Shown: one piece after another, positions 6,902 to 14,833 of the stretch
How the letters are laid out: each line of letters starts with the position of its first letter
Numbering within the stretch: position 1 is the first letter of the stretch
Assembly (NCBI GenBank): GCA_959026535.1
Contig: CAUFMB010000018.1
Location: forward strand, 1-39,983
Reading direction: 5' to 3'
DNA from: an uncultured Collinsella sp.
Lineage (GTDB): Bacteria; Actinomycetota; Coriobacteriia; Coriobacteriales; Coriobacteriaceae
DNA: 39,983 bases
Program-made: the position numbers and the translations under genes
The notes under the pieces: generated by a model
Seen by the model: the letters and a program-made list of their open reading frames with translations, nothing else
Told to the model about the DNA's origin: nothing
Database searches by the model: none

Positions 6902-7375
6902 TTACTCCTCCCAGTAAGCGTCTGCAAGCAGCTTAAAGCAGATCTTCTTGACCGGCTGCGCGCCATCGCCCGGGAACTCGAGCGTGGGCATATGAGGCTC
7001 GCCTGCAACGAACAGGGCAAACTTGTCGTCGGCAAGGTCGCCGACGATCGAGGCGTCGGAATCGACCAGATCGTAGTCGTCCTTCTCGTCAAACTCCTGA
7101 ACCAGCGTCAGGCTGCCCGTGGCAACCTTAAAGGCCTCGCGACCCTCGACGTCGATCTGCAGGTCGTGATAGCGCTGATGCGTCTCATAGTGAGCCTCGG
7201 CCTCGGGACGCGTCGTGGGCGCCATGACGTTCGCAAAGACCTTGTCGCCCAGAATCGGATGGCTGCCGACCTCGAGCTCCGCCGGATCGTTCTCCTCGAG
7301 CCAGTCGATCAGCAAGTCGAGGCCCTTGAGCATTCCGCGGTACTCCTCGATATCACCCAGTGCACCGTAAATCAT
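6902..7375 (-). CDS. YhcH/YjgK/YiaL family protein (sugar anomerase-like cupin)
   Basis: 157 residues, the usual size for this family of single-domain beta-barrel proteins; NanQ, one member, is reported to act on sialic-acid anomers. Visible motifs: the start MIYGALGDIEEYRG, VMAPTTRPEAEAHYETHQRYHDLQI (family His/Glu metal-site region), the FKVATGSL segment, and AGEPHMPTLEFPGDGAQPVKKICFK near the end (second metal-site His in PHMP). The start at 7375 has AGGGG six bases upstream. It lies downstream of the kinase and epimerase genes on the same strand and probably helps process an amino sugar or related sugar; the actual substrate is unknown. Confidence 0.88.
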   Translation of the reverse strand: MIYGALGDIEEYRGMLKGLDLLIDWLEENDPAELEVGSHPILGDKVFANVMAPTTRPEAEAHYETHQRYHDLQIDVEGREAFKVATGSLTLVQEFDEKDDYDLVDSDASIVGDLADDKFALFVAGEPHMPTLEFPGDGAQPVKKICFKLLADAYWEE

Positions 7376-7408
7376 TTAAATCCCCTCTCGGATCGTTTCC
7401 TTGGCGGC

Positions 7409-7540
7409 TACTCGGCAAACGCATTACCAAAGCTGTTGCCGCCCACATACGTCTCGACCAGGGTAAGGTCGGGACTGAACACGACAAAGTCGGAGTCGTG
7501 CCCCTGCATAATGCTACTGCACTTGTCGTCGACATGAGCT
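7409..7540 (-). pseudogene. C-terminal remnant of a second nagA
   Basis: Translating the minus strand gives AHVDDKCSSIMQGHDSDFVV then FSPDLTLVETYVGG and NSFGNAFAE plus stop. This aligns without gaps to the last 43 or so residues of the intact NagA at 10266-11435 (HIEDKCGSIMPGRDADFVVF...LTLVETYVGGQSVGNAFTE). There is no start codon with a ribosome site, and nothing upstream resembles the rest of NagA before the kinase stop codon at 7573. It is therefore the fossil of a nagA copy that once followed the kinase gene or was brought in by recombination. The intact copy shows an almost identical C-terminal DNA stretch near 10295-10350. Confidence 0.85.
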
Positions 7541-7572
7541 AGCAAGCGATGCCGGGGCCGCAGCACAAGCTC

Positions 7573-8508
7573 CTACAGCTCGGTCACGACAACGCCGTTG
7601 TAGACCTCGTCCCAACGATCCATGACCAGATGGCCGGTCATGGGATCCATAGCGTTGAGCTTACCGCAGGTGTTGGCGGTACGCAGCACGGTTTCGTCGT
7701 CTGCGCCAGCAGCGATGGCATGTGCGAAGCCTGCGATGGTGGAGTCACCAGAGCCCGTGGCGTTAACGGCAGGGATATCGGGCGTCTTTGCGCGGAACGC
7801 ACGGCCATTGTGGAAGCCAACGGAGCCGGCAGCGCCCATGGACACGACGACCCAGGGGATATCGGAGAAGCGGGCATCAGAGGCGAGCGCGGCGCGGAGC
7901 TCGTCCACATCGTCGGTGGTAAAGCTCGTACCCAAAAGGCCGTTGATCTCGGTCAGGTTAGGCTTGACCAGCTCGGGCTTAATTTCGGACTTAAGGGCGG
8001 CCTCAAGCGAAGCACCCGAGGTATCGAGCAGCACCTTGGCGCCGGCGTTCTCGGCAATGCCCGTGATCTTGGCATAGTAGTCCGCCTCGACGCCGCGGGG
8101 CAGAGAACCCGAGATGGTGACGACGTCGGCCTTGCTCGCAAGCTCGGCGAACTTTGCGGTAAAGGCATCGAGCTCCTCGGGGGCAATCGTCGGGCCGCTC
8201 TCGAGCAGCTCGGTCTGGTTGCCGGCATGAAGGATATTGAGGCAGATGCGGGTCTCGCCCTTGATGGGCACAAAATCATTCTTAATGCCGTTGGCATCCA
8301 TGAGCTCTTCCATATAGGCGCCCATATGACCACCAAGCAGGCCGGTTGCCACAACGTCGTCGCCCAGCTGGCCCAGCACACGGGCCACGTTGAGGCCCTT
8401 GCCGCCGGCGGTCTTTTCGGGCGTCACGCGGTTGACGTCGTCGATAATGAGCTCATCGAGCTGATAGCGCGTATCGACAGACGGGTTCATCGTAACGGTG
8501 AGGATCAT
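7573..8508 (-). CDS. lacC: PfkB-family kinase, probable tagatose-6-phosphate kinase
   Basis: A 311-residue kinase of the LacC/FruK branch. Motifs: the start MILTVTMNPSVDTRYQLDEL, GGKGLNVARVLGQLG (substrate-site motif 1), GETRICLNI, VTISGSLPRGV, KPNLTEINGLLG, and the catalytic anion-hole motif NATGSGDSTIAGFAHA. GSGDST resembles LacC more than the GAGDS of 1-phosphofructokinases. It would phosphorylate tagatose-6-phosphate to tagatose-1,6-bisphosphate, the step after AgaS in amino-sugar use and also the lactose/galactose-6-P route. AAGGAG stands seven bases before the ATG. It is followed by the nagA remnant and preceded by the LacX-like gene. 1-phosphofructokinase activity cannot be excluded by eye. 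Confidence 0.85.
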   Translation of the reverse strand: MILTVTMNPSVDTRYQLDELIIDDVNRVTPEKTAGGKGLNVARVLGQLGDDVVATGLLGGHMGAYMEELMDANGIKNDFVPIKGETRICLNILHAGNQTELLESGPTIAPEELDAFTAKFAELASKADVVTISGSLPRGVEADYYAKITGIAENAGAKVLLDTSGASLEAALKSEIKPELVKPNLTEINGLLGTSFTTDDVDELRAALASDARFSDIPWVVVSMGAAGSVGFHNGRAFRAKTPDIPAVNATGSGDSTIAGFAHAIAAGADDETVLRTANTCGKLNAMDPMTGHLVMDRWDEVYNGVVVTEL

Positions 8509-8567
8509 TTTTAGCTCCTTATCTCGCAGGCTCCTTATGCCTCGCGATACGAGTCGACAAAACGGAA

Positions 8568-9449
8568 TTACAAAATCTCAATCGTGAACGAGCGGACGAT
8601 GGTCTCCTTGGGCTTGGCGACAAGGCAGCCGCGCTTATGCTCAAGTACGTCGTCCTCATCGGAGCAGGTCGAGAGGCCGCCCCAAGGCTCAACTGCCACA
8701 AAATCGCCCTCGGGCTTACTCCACACAATGAGATACGGGAAGCCCTCGAAGCTCAGGCGAACGCCCTTGTCCTCCCCCTTCTTAGAAAGCGTGACCTGGC
8801 GGCTCTCGAGCACGTCAAAGATGGTCTCCGCAAAATCGAAGAGCTCGTGCGACAGGGGCAGCGTCTTTCCCACCATGGGGTTCTTGGAACGGTTTGCCAC
8901 GTCAATCAATCCGGTCGAGGGCACGGCGGTGCAAAGCTCCGCAGCCTCGTCTTTCTCAAAGCGCAGCTCGTAGTCCGTATAGGACTCACCCTCGTCGAGC
9001 GGACACCTAAAGCCGGGGTGTCCACCGATAAAGAAAGGCATGTCCTCGGTGCCCTCGTTGGTAACCTCATAGGAGACACGCACGGCGGCGTCCTCGAGCG
9101 TATAGCGGGCGACAAGTTTAAACGGATACGGATAATCGCTCAGCAGCGCAGCGTTATCCTCGGATGCCAGGCACATAGCCAGCTCGTTTGTGCTTTGGCT
9201 CAACAGCTTCCACTCCTGCTTACGCGCAAAGCCGTGGCGGGCGAGCTTCACATGATGTCCGGCAAACGTCATGGCGCTGTTATCGCGCAAACCTCCGCAA
9301 ATCGGGAAGCAAATCGGTGCCTGGCCGGACCACACGGCGGGATCGCCCTGCCACAAGTACTCGCGACCTCCAGCCTCAATCGAGGTAAACGAGCCGCCGG
9401 CCGTGGAGACCTTGATAGAAATCGAATCGTTGGAGAGAGCGTATTCCAT
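8568..9449 (-). CDS. LacX-like aldose 1-epimerase family protein
   Basis: 293 residues from the ATG at 9449 (MEYALSNDSISIKVST), which has AGGATGGAC just upstream; the frame is open for 45 further codons to 9584 but that part looks non-coding. Family motifs: YLWQGDPAVWSGQAPICFPI, the HGFARKQEW segment (first His), FIGGHPGFRCPL (second His), and EPWGG near the end. LacX proteins lie beside lacC in lactic-acid bacterial lac operons, which is the arrangement here (kinase 59 bp downstream). It probably interconverts anomers of a hexose or hexose phosphate. Promoter region 9450-9605 is shared with the divergent flavodoxin gene. Confidence 0.87.
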   Translation of the reverse strand: MEYALSNDSISIKVSTAGGSFTSIEAGGREYLWQGDPAVWSGQAPICFPICGGLRDNSAMTFAGHHVKLARHGFARKQEWKLLSQSTNELAMCLASEDNAALLSDYPYPFKLVARYTLEDAAVRVSYEVTNEGTEDMPFFIGGHPGFRCPLDEGESYTDYELRFEKDEAAELCTAVPSTGLIDVANRSKNPMVGKTLPLSHELFDFAETIFDVLESRQVTLSKKGEDKGVRLSFEGFPYLIVWSKPEGDFVAVEPWGGLSTCSDEDDVLEHKRGCLVAKPKETIVRSFTIEIL

Positions 9450-9605
9450 TGTCCATCCTTTCGAACAACTGCTTTTTGCTCGCAAGAACCCGTCTCGGCC
9501 CTGACCAAAGGACAAACCCGCACGTTCATCGATGCGTCCGGTTTCCCAGGCATGCAACGGGGTACCATACAGACATTGATGCAATTACAGCTGAAAGGCC
9601 TTCTT

Positions 9606-10190
9606 ATGCGAACCATCATCCTTTATGCCTCACGCCACCACGGCAATACGAAAAAGCTCGTGGACGCCATCGTCGAGGCGCACCCCGAAATCGATACCCT
9701 CGACGTGAAGTCACTCGGTAAAAACGAGTACCCCGACCTGCACGAATACCATCTGATCGGCGTCGCCACAGGCATTTATTACTCCGAGATCGACAAAGAT
9801 ATGGCGCGCGTGCTCACGAACGTGCTGCAGCCGCAGGACAAGGTGTTTGGCCTTATGACCTACGGTGGCAAAAACAAGTGGTACGGCAAGGATATCGATG
9901 GCATCTGCCGCATGAGGCAGGCCATCTTTATGGGCGTCTACGGCTGTCCCGGCTTTGATACGTGGGGGCCGTTCAAACTCACCGGCGGTGTCCAGAAGGG
10001 GCACCCAACTGCCGAAGAGATTAAGGGAGCTGTCGATTTCTTCGACAAAATCGAAGATGAGTACGGCGATATCATCGTCGATGAGTACGCCAAGCGCGAG
10101 AAGCGTCTAGCATACGAAAAGGAGCATCCCGCGGGGGGTCTTGTGGCCGGCGTCAAGCGCACGGCAAAGAAGATCGCTAACAAGCTGTAA
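9606..10190 (+). CDS. flavodoxin family protein
   Basis: 194 residues starting MRTIILYASRHHGNTKKLVD, with the FMN phosphate-binding loop SRHHGNT at residues 9-15, then IGVATGIYYSEIDKDM and FGLMTYGGKNKWYG, the flavin-ring loop regions. After the flavodoxin core (about 150 residues) comes a basic tail YAKREKRLAYEKEH and VKRTAKKIANKL. It should carry FMN and transfer electrons in the cytoplasm; partner unknown. The ATG has AAAGG upstream. It is the only plus-strand gene in this catabolic block, diverging from the LacX-like gene, and ends in its own terminator. Confidence 0.87.
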   Translation: MRTIILYASRHHGNTKKLVDAIVEAHPEIDTLDVKSLGKNEYPDLHEYHLIGVATGIYYSEIDKDMARVLTNVLQPQDKVFGLMTYGGKNKWYGKDIDGICRMRQAIFMGVYGCPGFDTWGPFKLTGGVQKGHPTAEEIKGAVDFFDKIEDEYGDIIVDEYAKREKRLAYEKEHPAGGLVAGVKRTAKKIANKL

Positions 10191-10221
10191 CTGTTAAGGT
10201 GCTTTTGAGCGTTTAACCCAT

Positions 10222-10260
10222 ACGGCGGGTCCGAGCAGATTCGGGCCCGCCGTCTTTTTC
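10222..10260 (+). terminator. intrinsic terminator after the flavodoxin gene
   Basis: ACGGCGGG (10222-10229) pairs with CCCGCCGT (10246-10253), with extra pairing inside, followed by CTTTTTC. It sits between the convergent flavodoxin and nagA genes. Confidence 0.88.
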
Positions 10261-10265
10261 TATCG

Positions 10266-11435
10266 TTACTCGGTAAAGGCGTTGCCGACGCTCTGGCCGC
10301 CAACATACGTCTCGACGAGGGTGAGCTCATGGTCGAACACGACAAAGTCGGCGTCGCGACCCGGCATGATGCTGCCGCACTTATCCTCGATGTGCACGGA
10401 GCGTGCCGGCACCTCAGTTGCCATGCGAATGGCGATATCGGCGCTAGCGATGCCCCAGTCGACGATGTTCTTGACGCCCTGGGCAAGCGTGAGCACCGAG
10501 CCGGCAATGCTCTTGCCGTCGGCGAGCCAGCACAGGTTGTCCTTCATGATGACGTCCATGCCGCCACTGGTGTAGCTGCCCTCGGGCATGCCGCCGCAAC
10601 CCAGGCAGTCGGTGATGAGCACCGTGTGCTGCCAGCCCTTTGCCTGTAGCAGCGCCTTGATGGCGGCAGGGTTTACGTGCTTGCCGTCACAGATGATCTC
10701 GGCGTAGGTCTCGGGCGTGGACATGGCAGCGCCCACGACACCGGGCTCACGGTGATGCAGCCCGCGCTGGCCGTTATAGGTATGCGTAAAGCAGCTGGCA
10801 CCGGCGTTGATGGCGGCGATGCACTCATCGTAGGTGGCGTCGGAGTGACCGATGCTGGTCACCACACCCTTGGCGTTCAGAGCAGCCGCATAAGCAGCGG
10901 CACCGTCGCGCTCGGCCGCCATGGCGCTCTTAACGATGCGACCGCCCGCAGCCTCCTGCCACTGATCGAAGACCTCCTCGGAGGGATCGATAAGATAAGC
11001 GGGGTTCTGCGCGCCCACGTGCTTCATGGTAAAGAAGGGGCCCTCCAGGTAGATGCCCTGAATGCGAGCACCGCAGAAGTCGGGGCCGCGGCCCTCGTCA
11101 GCCTGGGCGATGGCGACGCAGGCATCCTTGATCTGTTCGACGCCATCGGTGAACGTCGTGGGCAGCCAGCTGGTGGTACCGCGACGGGCGAGCTCGGTTG
11201 AGCTGATATCGATGCCCTCGGGATCGTTATCGGTAGTTGAGTGGTTGTAGAAGCCATGGATGTGAGTATCGACCATACCCGGTGCGATCCACGATCCCGT
11301 GTAGTCCTTAATCTCGCAAGAGGGCTCGTCGGCCTGCCAGGCGCCAAAAACGCCATCCTCGACCATAAGATAGCCGCCCAGTTGCGGGCCTGCCGGCAAG
11401 AAGAACTTGTCAGCCTTAATTGCGTACGTGCTCAT
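10266..11435 (-). CDS. nagA: N-acetylglucosamine/galactosamine-6-phosphate deacetylase
   Basis: 389 residues from the ATG at 11435 (GAGGAG five bases upstream); a GTG two codons earlier overlaps that site. An amidohydrolase-fold metalloenzyme that removes acetate from GlcNAc-6-P or GalNAc-6-P. Motifs: WIAPGMVDTHIHGFY (metal-binding HxH), IYLEGPFF (metal Glu), SIGHSDATYDE and FTHTYNG (His ligands and substrate site), GLHHREPGVVGAA, ICDGKHVNP, and ITDCLGCGG (catalytic Asp; most members have TDA). Because AgaS and not a NagB deaminase is next upstream, the in vivo substrate is probably GalNAc-6-phosphate (AgaA role); this is inferred from context. A terminator stands between it and agaS, so it may have its own promoter or depend on readthrough. 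Confidence 0.93.
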   Translation of the reverse strand: MSTYAIKADKFFLPAGPQLGGYLMVEDGVFGAWQADEPSCEIKDYTGSWIAPGMVDTHIHGFYNHSTTDNDPEGIDISSTELARRGTTSWLPTTFTDGVEQIKDACVAIAQADEGRGPDFCGARIQGIYLEGPFFTMKHVGAQNPAYLIDPSEEVFDQWQEAAGGRIVKSAMAAERDGAAAYAAALNAKGVVTSIGHSDATYDECIAAINAGASCFTHTYNGQRGLHHREPGVVGAAMSTPETYAEIICDGKHVNPAAIKALLQAKGWQHTVLITDCLGCGGMPEGSYTSGGMDVIMKDNLCWLADGKSIAGSVLTLAQGVKNIVDWGIASADIAIRMATEVPARSVHIEDKCGSIMPGRDADFVVFDHELTLVETYVGGQSVGNAFTE

Positions 11436-11495
11436 ATGCACTCCTCGCTTCTAAAGCAGTTGACTGTGGTGATGCTTATACCCAGCTCACGTAAA

Positions 11496-11537
11496 ACAAA
11501 AAGCGCCCGCCCGCCGTTATGAGCGGACGGGCGCCCT
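11496..11537 (-). terminator. intrinsic terminator after agaS
   Basis: On the minus strand GCGCCCGTCCGC, a short loop, and a complementary GCGGGCGGGCGC are followed by TTTTTGTTTT. It begins about 16 bp after the agaS stop codon and before nagA. Confidence 0.88.
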
Positions 11538-11552
11538 TACAGGGGGACGCGA

Positions 11553-12719
11553 TTAAGCGGTGAAGGGGTGAATCGTCACGCCCTTAACCACGCGGTTGAC
11601 CGTGCCGGTGGGGCTCGGCGTATCGGGCGTGTTGCCCACGCGCACGGAGTTGAGCAGGCTGATAGCCTGGGCAAACATCACGAACGGCAGGGCAAGGTAA
11701 CCCTCGGGAAGTGCCTCGTAGCCCTTAAAGGTGAAGGACTCACCCTCATAGACGGTAGCACCTTCCTGCTGAACGGCGATGGTGTGCTGAGCGATCTCGT
11801 CGCCACCGATCTCGTTGAGGATGTCGATGTCGTACTGACGGGTGTAGGCGTCGTTGTTGACGAACACGAAGACGAGCGTCTTATCGTCGACGAAGGACTT
11901 AGGTCCGTGACGATAGCCCATGGAGGTGTCGTAGGAAGTAGCGACCAGACCGTGAGCGAGCTCGAGGATCTTGAGCTGGCTCTCCTGAGCAAGGCCACCG
12001 AAGGAGCCAGAACCCAAGTAGGTCACGCGGTTGAAATCGCCAGCCAGGTAATCGGCGATCTCAGGCTCACGGGAGATGACCTCCTCGCCCATCTTGGCAA
12101 TCGTCTCGACCCACTCGGCCTTCTGCTCGTCAGAGGCAGTGTCGAAAATAAGGGTGGAGAGCAGGGTCATGCAGGAATAAGAACCGGTCATGGCGAAGCC
12201 CTTGTCGTTGGCGCGCGGAATGAGCAGCGTCAGCGCATTGGGATCATCGGCAGACTCGACGGCAAGCTTGCCCTCGGGAGCGCAGGTGATGTTGAGGAAC
12301 TTGACGTTGTGGACGAGCTCCTTGGCAACGGCAACGGCGGCAAGGCTCTCGGGGCTGTTGCCAGAGCGGGCAAAGGAAACCACGAGCGTGGGATCCTCGG
12401 CGCGCAGGAAGTCGCGCGGGGCGCTCACGATGTCGGTCGTGGCGATGGGCTTAAAGTCGTAGAGATCAGTGTTGCCAGCGTGACGCAGGTACGGGGCGCA
12501 GGTATCGCCAACGTAGTCGGACGTACCGGCACCGGTGAAGACAACGGACAGACGACCCTCGCCCATAGCGCGAGCCTCGGCCAGGAAGGCCTCGATGGTC
12601 TCCTTGTTCTCGCGATAGATGTTGAGCGTATCGCGCCAAAGCTCGGGCTGCTGAGCAATCTCGGCCGTGGTGATCTGGGCGCCGAGCTCGGTGAGCTCCT
12701 CGACACTCTTCTCGAACAT
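11553..12719 (-). CDS. agaS: galactosamine-6-phosphate deaminase/isomerase (SIS domain)
   Basis: 388 residues with two SIS (sugar isomerase) domains. Motifs: VVFTGAGTSDYVGDTCAPYL (first phosphosugar loop), VVSFARSGNSPESLAAV, MTGSYSCMTLL, then YLGSGSFGGLAQESQLKILE and TSMGYRHGPKSFVD in the second domain. The single-chain layout, MGYRHGPKSF and length match AgaS, which converts galactosamine-6-phosphate to tagatose-6-phosphate with release of ammonia; GlmS-type proteins would have a glutaminase domain. AGAGAGG precedes the ATG at 12719. A minus-strand TATAAT at 12759-12764 is overlapped on its -35 side by the operator at 12781-12794, so it is probably repressed by the GntR regulator encoded next to it. 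Confidence 0.92.
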   Translation of the reverse strand: MFEKSVEELTELGAQITTAEIAQQPELWRDTLNIYRENKETIEAFLAEARAMGEGRLSVVFTGAGTSDYVGDTCAPYLRHAGNTDLYDFKPIATTDIVSAPRDFLRAEDPTLVVSFARSGNSPESLAAVAVAKELVHNVKFLNITCAPEGKLAVESADDPNALTLLIPRANDKGFAMTGSYSCMTLLSTLIFDTASDEQKAEWVETIAKMGEEVISREPEIADYLAGDFNRVTYLGSGSFGGLAQESQLKILELAHGLVATSYDTSMGYRHGPKSFVDDKTLVFVFVNNDAYTRQYDIDILNEIGGDEIAQHTIAVQQEGATVYEGESFTFKGYEALPEGYLALPFVMFAQAISLLNSVRVGNTPDTPSPTGTVNRVVKGVTIHPFTA

Positions 12720-12758
12720 TTCTAATACCTCTCTCTAGAAGTAATCCTCTGACGTGCA

Positions 12759-12764
12759 ATTATA
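12759..12764 (-). promoter_or_regulatory. -10 element of the agaS promoter
   Basis: TATAAT on the minus strand, 40 bp before the agaS ATG. The region where the -35 should lie falls inside the operator 12781-12794. Confidence 0.55.
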
Positions 12765-12779
12765 CACTTCGGCTGGTTA

Positions 12780-12795
12780 TCTGGTAGTAACCAGT
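12780..12795. promoter_or_regulatory. DasR/NagR-like GntR operator upstream of agaS
   Basis: TCTGGTAGTAACCAGT contains a perfect inverted repeat CTGGT-4-ACCAG. It matches the known ACTGGTCTAGACCAGT-type site of GntR/UTRA amino-sugar regulators (DasR, NagR). A nearly identical site, ACTGGTAGTAACCATG, stands at 17073-17088 before the PTS operon. Confidence 0.75.
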
Positions 12796-12833
12796 TAAAT
12801 GCAAAGAATCACCATATGGAAACGATGCGAGCA

Positions 12834-13565
12834 CTAGTTACTGCGCTGGTGGTAAACCTTGTATTTAAACTGATCGGCACGAGCAACCGAGAGTGTGTAC
12901 TCCACTACCTCGTTTGACTCGTTATACGTAGTCCTGACCAAATCGAGCACAGGCGAGCCCTCGACAATTCCCAAAAGGTGGGCATCGGTGGGACGGGCTA
13001 TGCTCGCATAGAACTCCTCTTCGGCCACGCGAATCTTTTGCTGAAAGTCCTGCTCAATCACATCGTAAAGCGGCTTACGCTCCAGCAGCGGTCGCTTTAG
13101 GGACAGAAATTGACGAACCGGTAGATAGCTGCGTTCGACCATCATGGGCATGTTGTCGGCAGAACGAAGGCGCTTGAGCTTAAAAATGCGATCACCGATG
13201 CGCAATCCCATATGCTCGGCCAGATTCTTATCGGCCTCCATCTCGCAAAACTCGAGAATCGTGGTCTCGGGTTCTCGACCCATCGCGCGCATCTGCTCGG
13301 TAAAGCTGTAGGACTGCATAAGATTGGTTGCTTTTGCCGAACGGTCGGTCACAAAGGTACCGCGACCGTGCTGCCGAACCACCAGTCCTAAACGCTCCAG
13401 TTCCTGCAGAGCCAGGCGTACCGTAGTGCGCGAGAGACCATAGCGCTCCGAAAGTTCGCGCTCGGAAGGAATCATGTCACCGGCGCGATATTCATGGTCA
13501 ATCTTTTCGGTCAGAATATCGACCAGCTGATCGTACAGCGGTTGCTTACGCGCTCCGATCGCCAT
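12834..13565 (-). CDS. GntR/UTRA regulator of the amino-sugar genes
   Basis: 243 residues. N-terminal winged helix: KQPLYDQLVDILTEKIDHEY, MIPSERELSERYGLSRTTVR, LVVRQHGRGTFVTD (residues about 7-72). C-terminal UTRA domain: the GDRIFKLKRLRSADNMPMMV segment, ERSYLPVRQF, and LGIVEGSPVLDLVRTTYNE. Such regulators (NagR/YvoA, DasR, Firmicute AgaR) bind phosphorylated amino sugars and release ACTGGT-type operators, two of which occur here. The ATG at 13565 has GGGAGG five bases upstream. It sits between agaS and the PTS operon on the same strand, separated from the latter by a terminator. The ligand is probably GalN-6-P or GlcN-6-P (inferred). Confidence 0.92.
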   Translation of the reverse strand: MAIGARKQPLYDQLVDILTEKIDHEYRAGDMIPSERELSERYGLSRTTVRLALQELERLGLVVRQHGRGTFVTDRSAKATNLMQSYSFTEQMRAMGREPETTILEFCEMEADKNLAEHMGLRIGDRIFKLKRLRSADNMPMMVERSYLPVRQFLSLKRPLLERKPLYDVIEQDFQQKIRVAEEEFYASIARPTDAHLLGIVEGSPVLDLVRTTYNESNEVVEYTLSVARADQFKYKVYHQRSN

Positions 13566-13650
13566 CCTATCCTCCCTTTTGCTCGAATTCGGCTAACTAC
13601 CTAGGGTGTTATGCATTATCTGTCTGCCACACCCGAATCATTAAGAAAAC

Positions 13651-13685
13651 AAAAGCCGCGCGCTCTTTCGAGCACGCGGCTTTTA
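13651..13685 (-). terminator. bidirectional terminator at the end of the PTS operon
   Basis: AAAAGCCGCG (13651-13660) and CGCGGCTTTT (13676-13685) form a perfect stem with a GCTC/GAGC extension. On the minus strand the stem is followed by TTTTG, about 65-100 bases after the IID stop codon. An additional hairpin GGGGTGTG/CACACCCC (13709-13737) lies between the stop and this terminator and may protect the mRNA end. Confidence 0.88.
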
Positions 13686-13750
13686 ACATACACATGGCTT
13701 AAGGGGTCGGGGTGTGAGCCGCGTAGGGACACACCCCTCAAGCTAGAGCC

Positions 13751-14833
13751 TTACCAGATGCTCGGCCAGAGACCAAGCGGGCCAGCGCCCAGGATGCCAA
13801 GGACGAAGAGCAGGAGAATGCCCTTGGTCGGGGTCCAGCTGTGCTTAGCGAACATGTAGTAAAGCAGCAGCGTAAGCATAAGCGGGACGAGCTTCGGGAC
13901 GATGGTGTTGAGGGTGTCGGCAACAGAGAAGTTGACCGGATCCTCGGTAACGGTGCCGTAGGTCACGGACTCCATGCCGTTACCCAGATCGGTGACGCCG
14001 CACTCGACAGCGTTGCCGTCGGCATCAGAAGCGGTAAGGGCGCTGCCGTCCTTATCGGTCATGGCGATGGTACCGGCCTCAGCGGTCTCGGTATCGATGC
14101 CCTCCATACCGGTGAAGTTCTCGGCCTCCTTCTCGGAGACGATCACGGTAGTAGCGGAGAGGCCACGGGTGGTGCCGTTGGGGATCTGGAGGTTGATCTG
14201 GGTGCCACCCATGGTGACGACCAGGCAACCGACGACGAAGACGCCCATGATGGAAGCGGCACGCGTGAAGGCCTGCATGTTGGCAGTCAGAGCGTCAATA
14301 GCGCTGGTGCCAAGCTTGTAGGACCAGTTCATGAGCCAGAAGCGGAGAGCGAACTGGACGACGTTGAAGATCACCAGGAAGATGATCGGTGCAGCGGCGT
14401 TGCCGTTGATGGCCATGTTGGAGGTAATGCCGGCCGTGATAGGCACGAGCGTCAGCCAGAACAGGGCGTCACCGATACCACCGAGCGGGCCCATTGCGGC
14501 GACGCGGACGGCGCGGATCGTGGGGATGTCAACCTTGTTCTGCTCGAGCGAAAGCACGATGCCCATAACAAAGGTGACGAGGAACGGGTGGGTGTTGAAG
14601 AACTCCAGGTTGTGGCTCATGGAAGCCGCGAGGTCGTTCTTGTTGGTGTGGATCTTCTCCAGACCGGGGATGATGGAGTAAAGCCAGCCAGCGGCCTGCA
14701 TGCGCTCGTAGTTGAACGATGCCTGCAGGAAGCAGGAGCGCCAAGCCATCTTGTTGAGGGTCTTCTGGTCGAGCTGCGGAGCAGGAGTGAGATCCTCGTA
14801 GTGCTCCGGGATCACATACTCATTAGATGCCAT
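13751..14833 (-). CDS. PTS mannose-family IID subunit with an enlarged loop
   Basis: 360 residues from the ATG at 14833, overlapping the end of the IIC gene by about 11 bp; translation is probably coupled. Family signatures: KMAWRSCFLQASFNYERMQA, GLEKIHTNKNDLAASMSHNL, EFFNTHPFLVTFVMGIVLSL, AAMGPLGGIGDALFW. With IIC it forms the membrane channel that takes in the sugar. Usual IID proteins have 270-305 residues; here roughly residues 218-303, between the TM near 197-208 and the C-terminal TMs (313-328, 338-356), hold a polar, acidic, Thr-rich stretch about 60 residues longer than in ManZ. No frameshift is visible, so it appears to be a real domain-like loop. Confidence 0.9.
   Translation of the reverse strand: MASNEYVIPEHYEDLTPAPQLDQKTLNKMAWRSCFLQASFNYERMQAAGWLYSIIPGLEKIHTNKNDLAASMSHNLEFFNTHPFLVTFVMGIVLSLEQNKVDIPTIRAVRVAAMGPLGGIGDALFWLTLVPITAGITSNMAINGNAAAPIIFLVIFNVVQFALRFWLMNWSYKLGTSAIDALTANMQAFTRAASIMGVFVVGCLVVTMGGTQINLQIPNGTTRGLSATTVIVSEKEAENFTGMEGIDTETAEAGTIAMTDKDGSALTASDADGNAVECGVTDLGNGMESVTYGTVTEDPVNFSVADTLNTIVPKLVPLMLTLLLYYMFAKHSWTPTKGILLLFVLGILGAGPLGLWPSIW

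Noticed and set aside
10266..11435. Assigning NagA strictly to GlcNAc-6-phosphate
   Set aside because: No NagB deaminase is present, whereas AgaS and a tagatose-6-P kinase are, so the GalNAc route is at least as likely.
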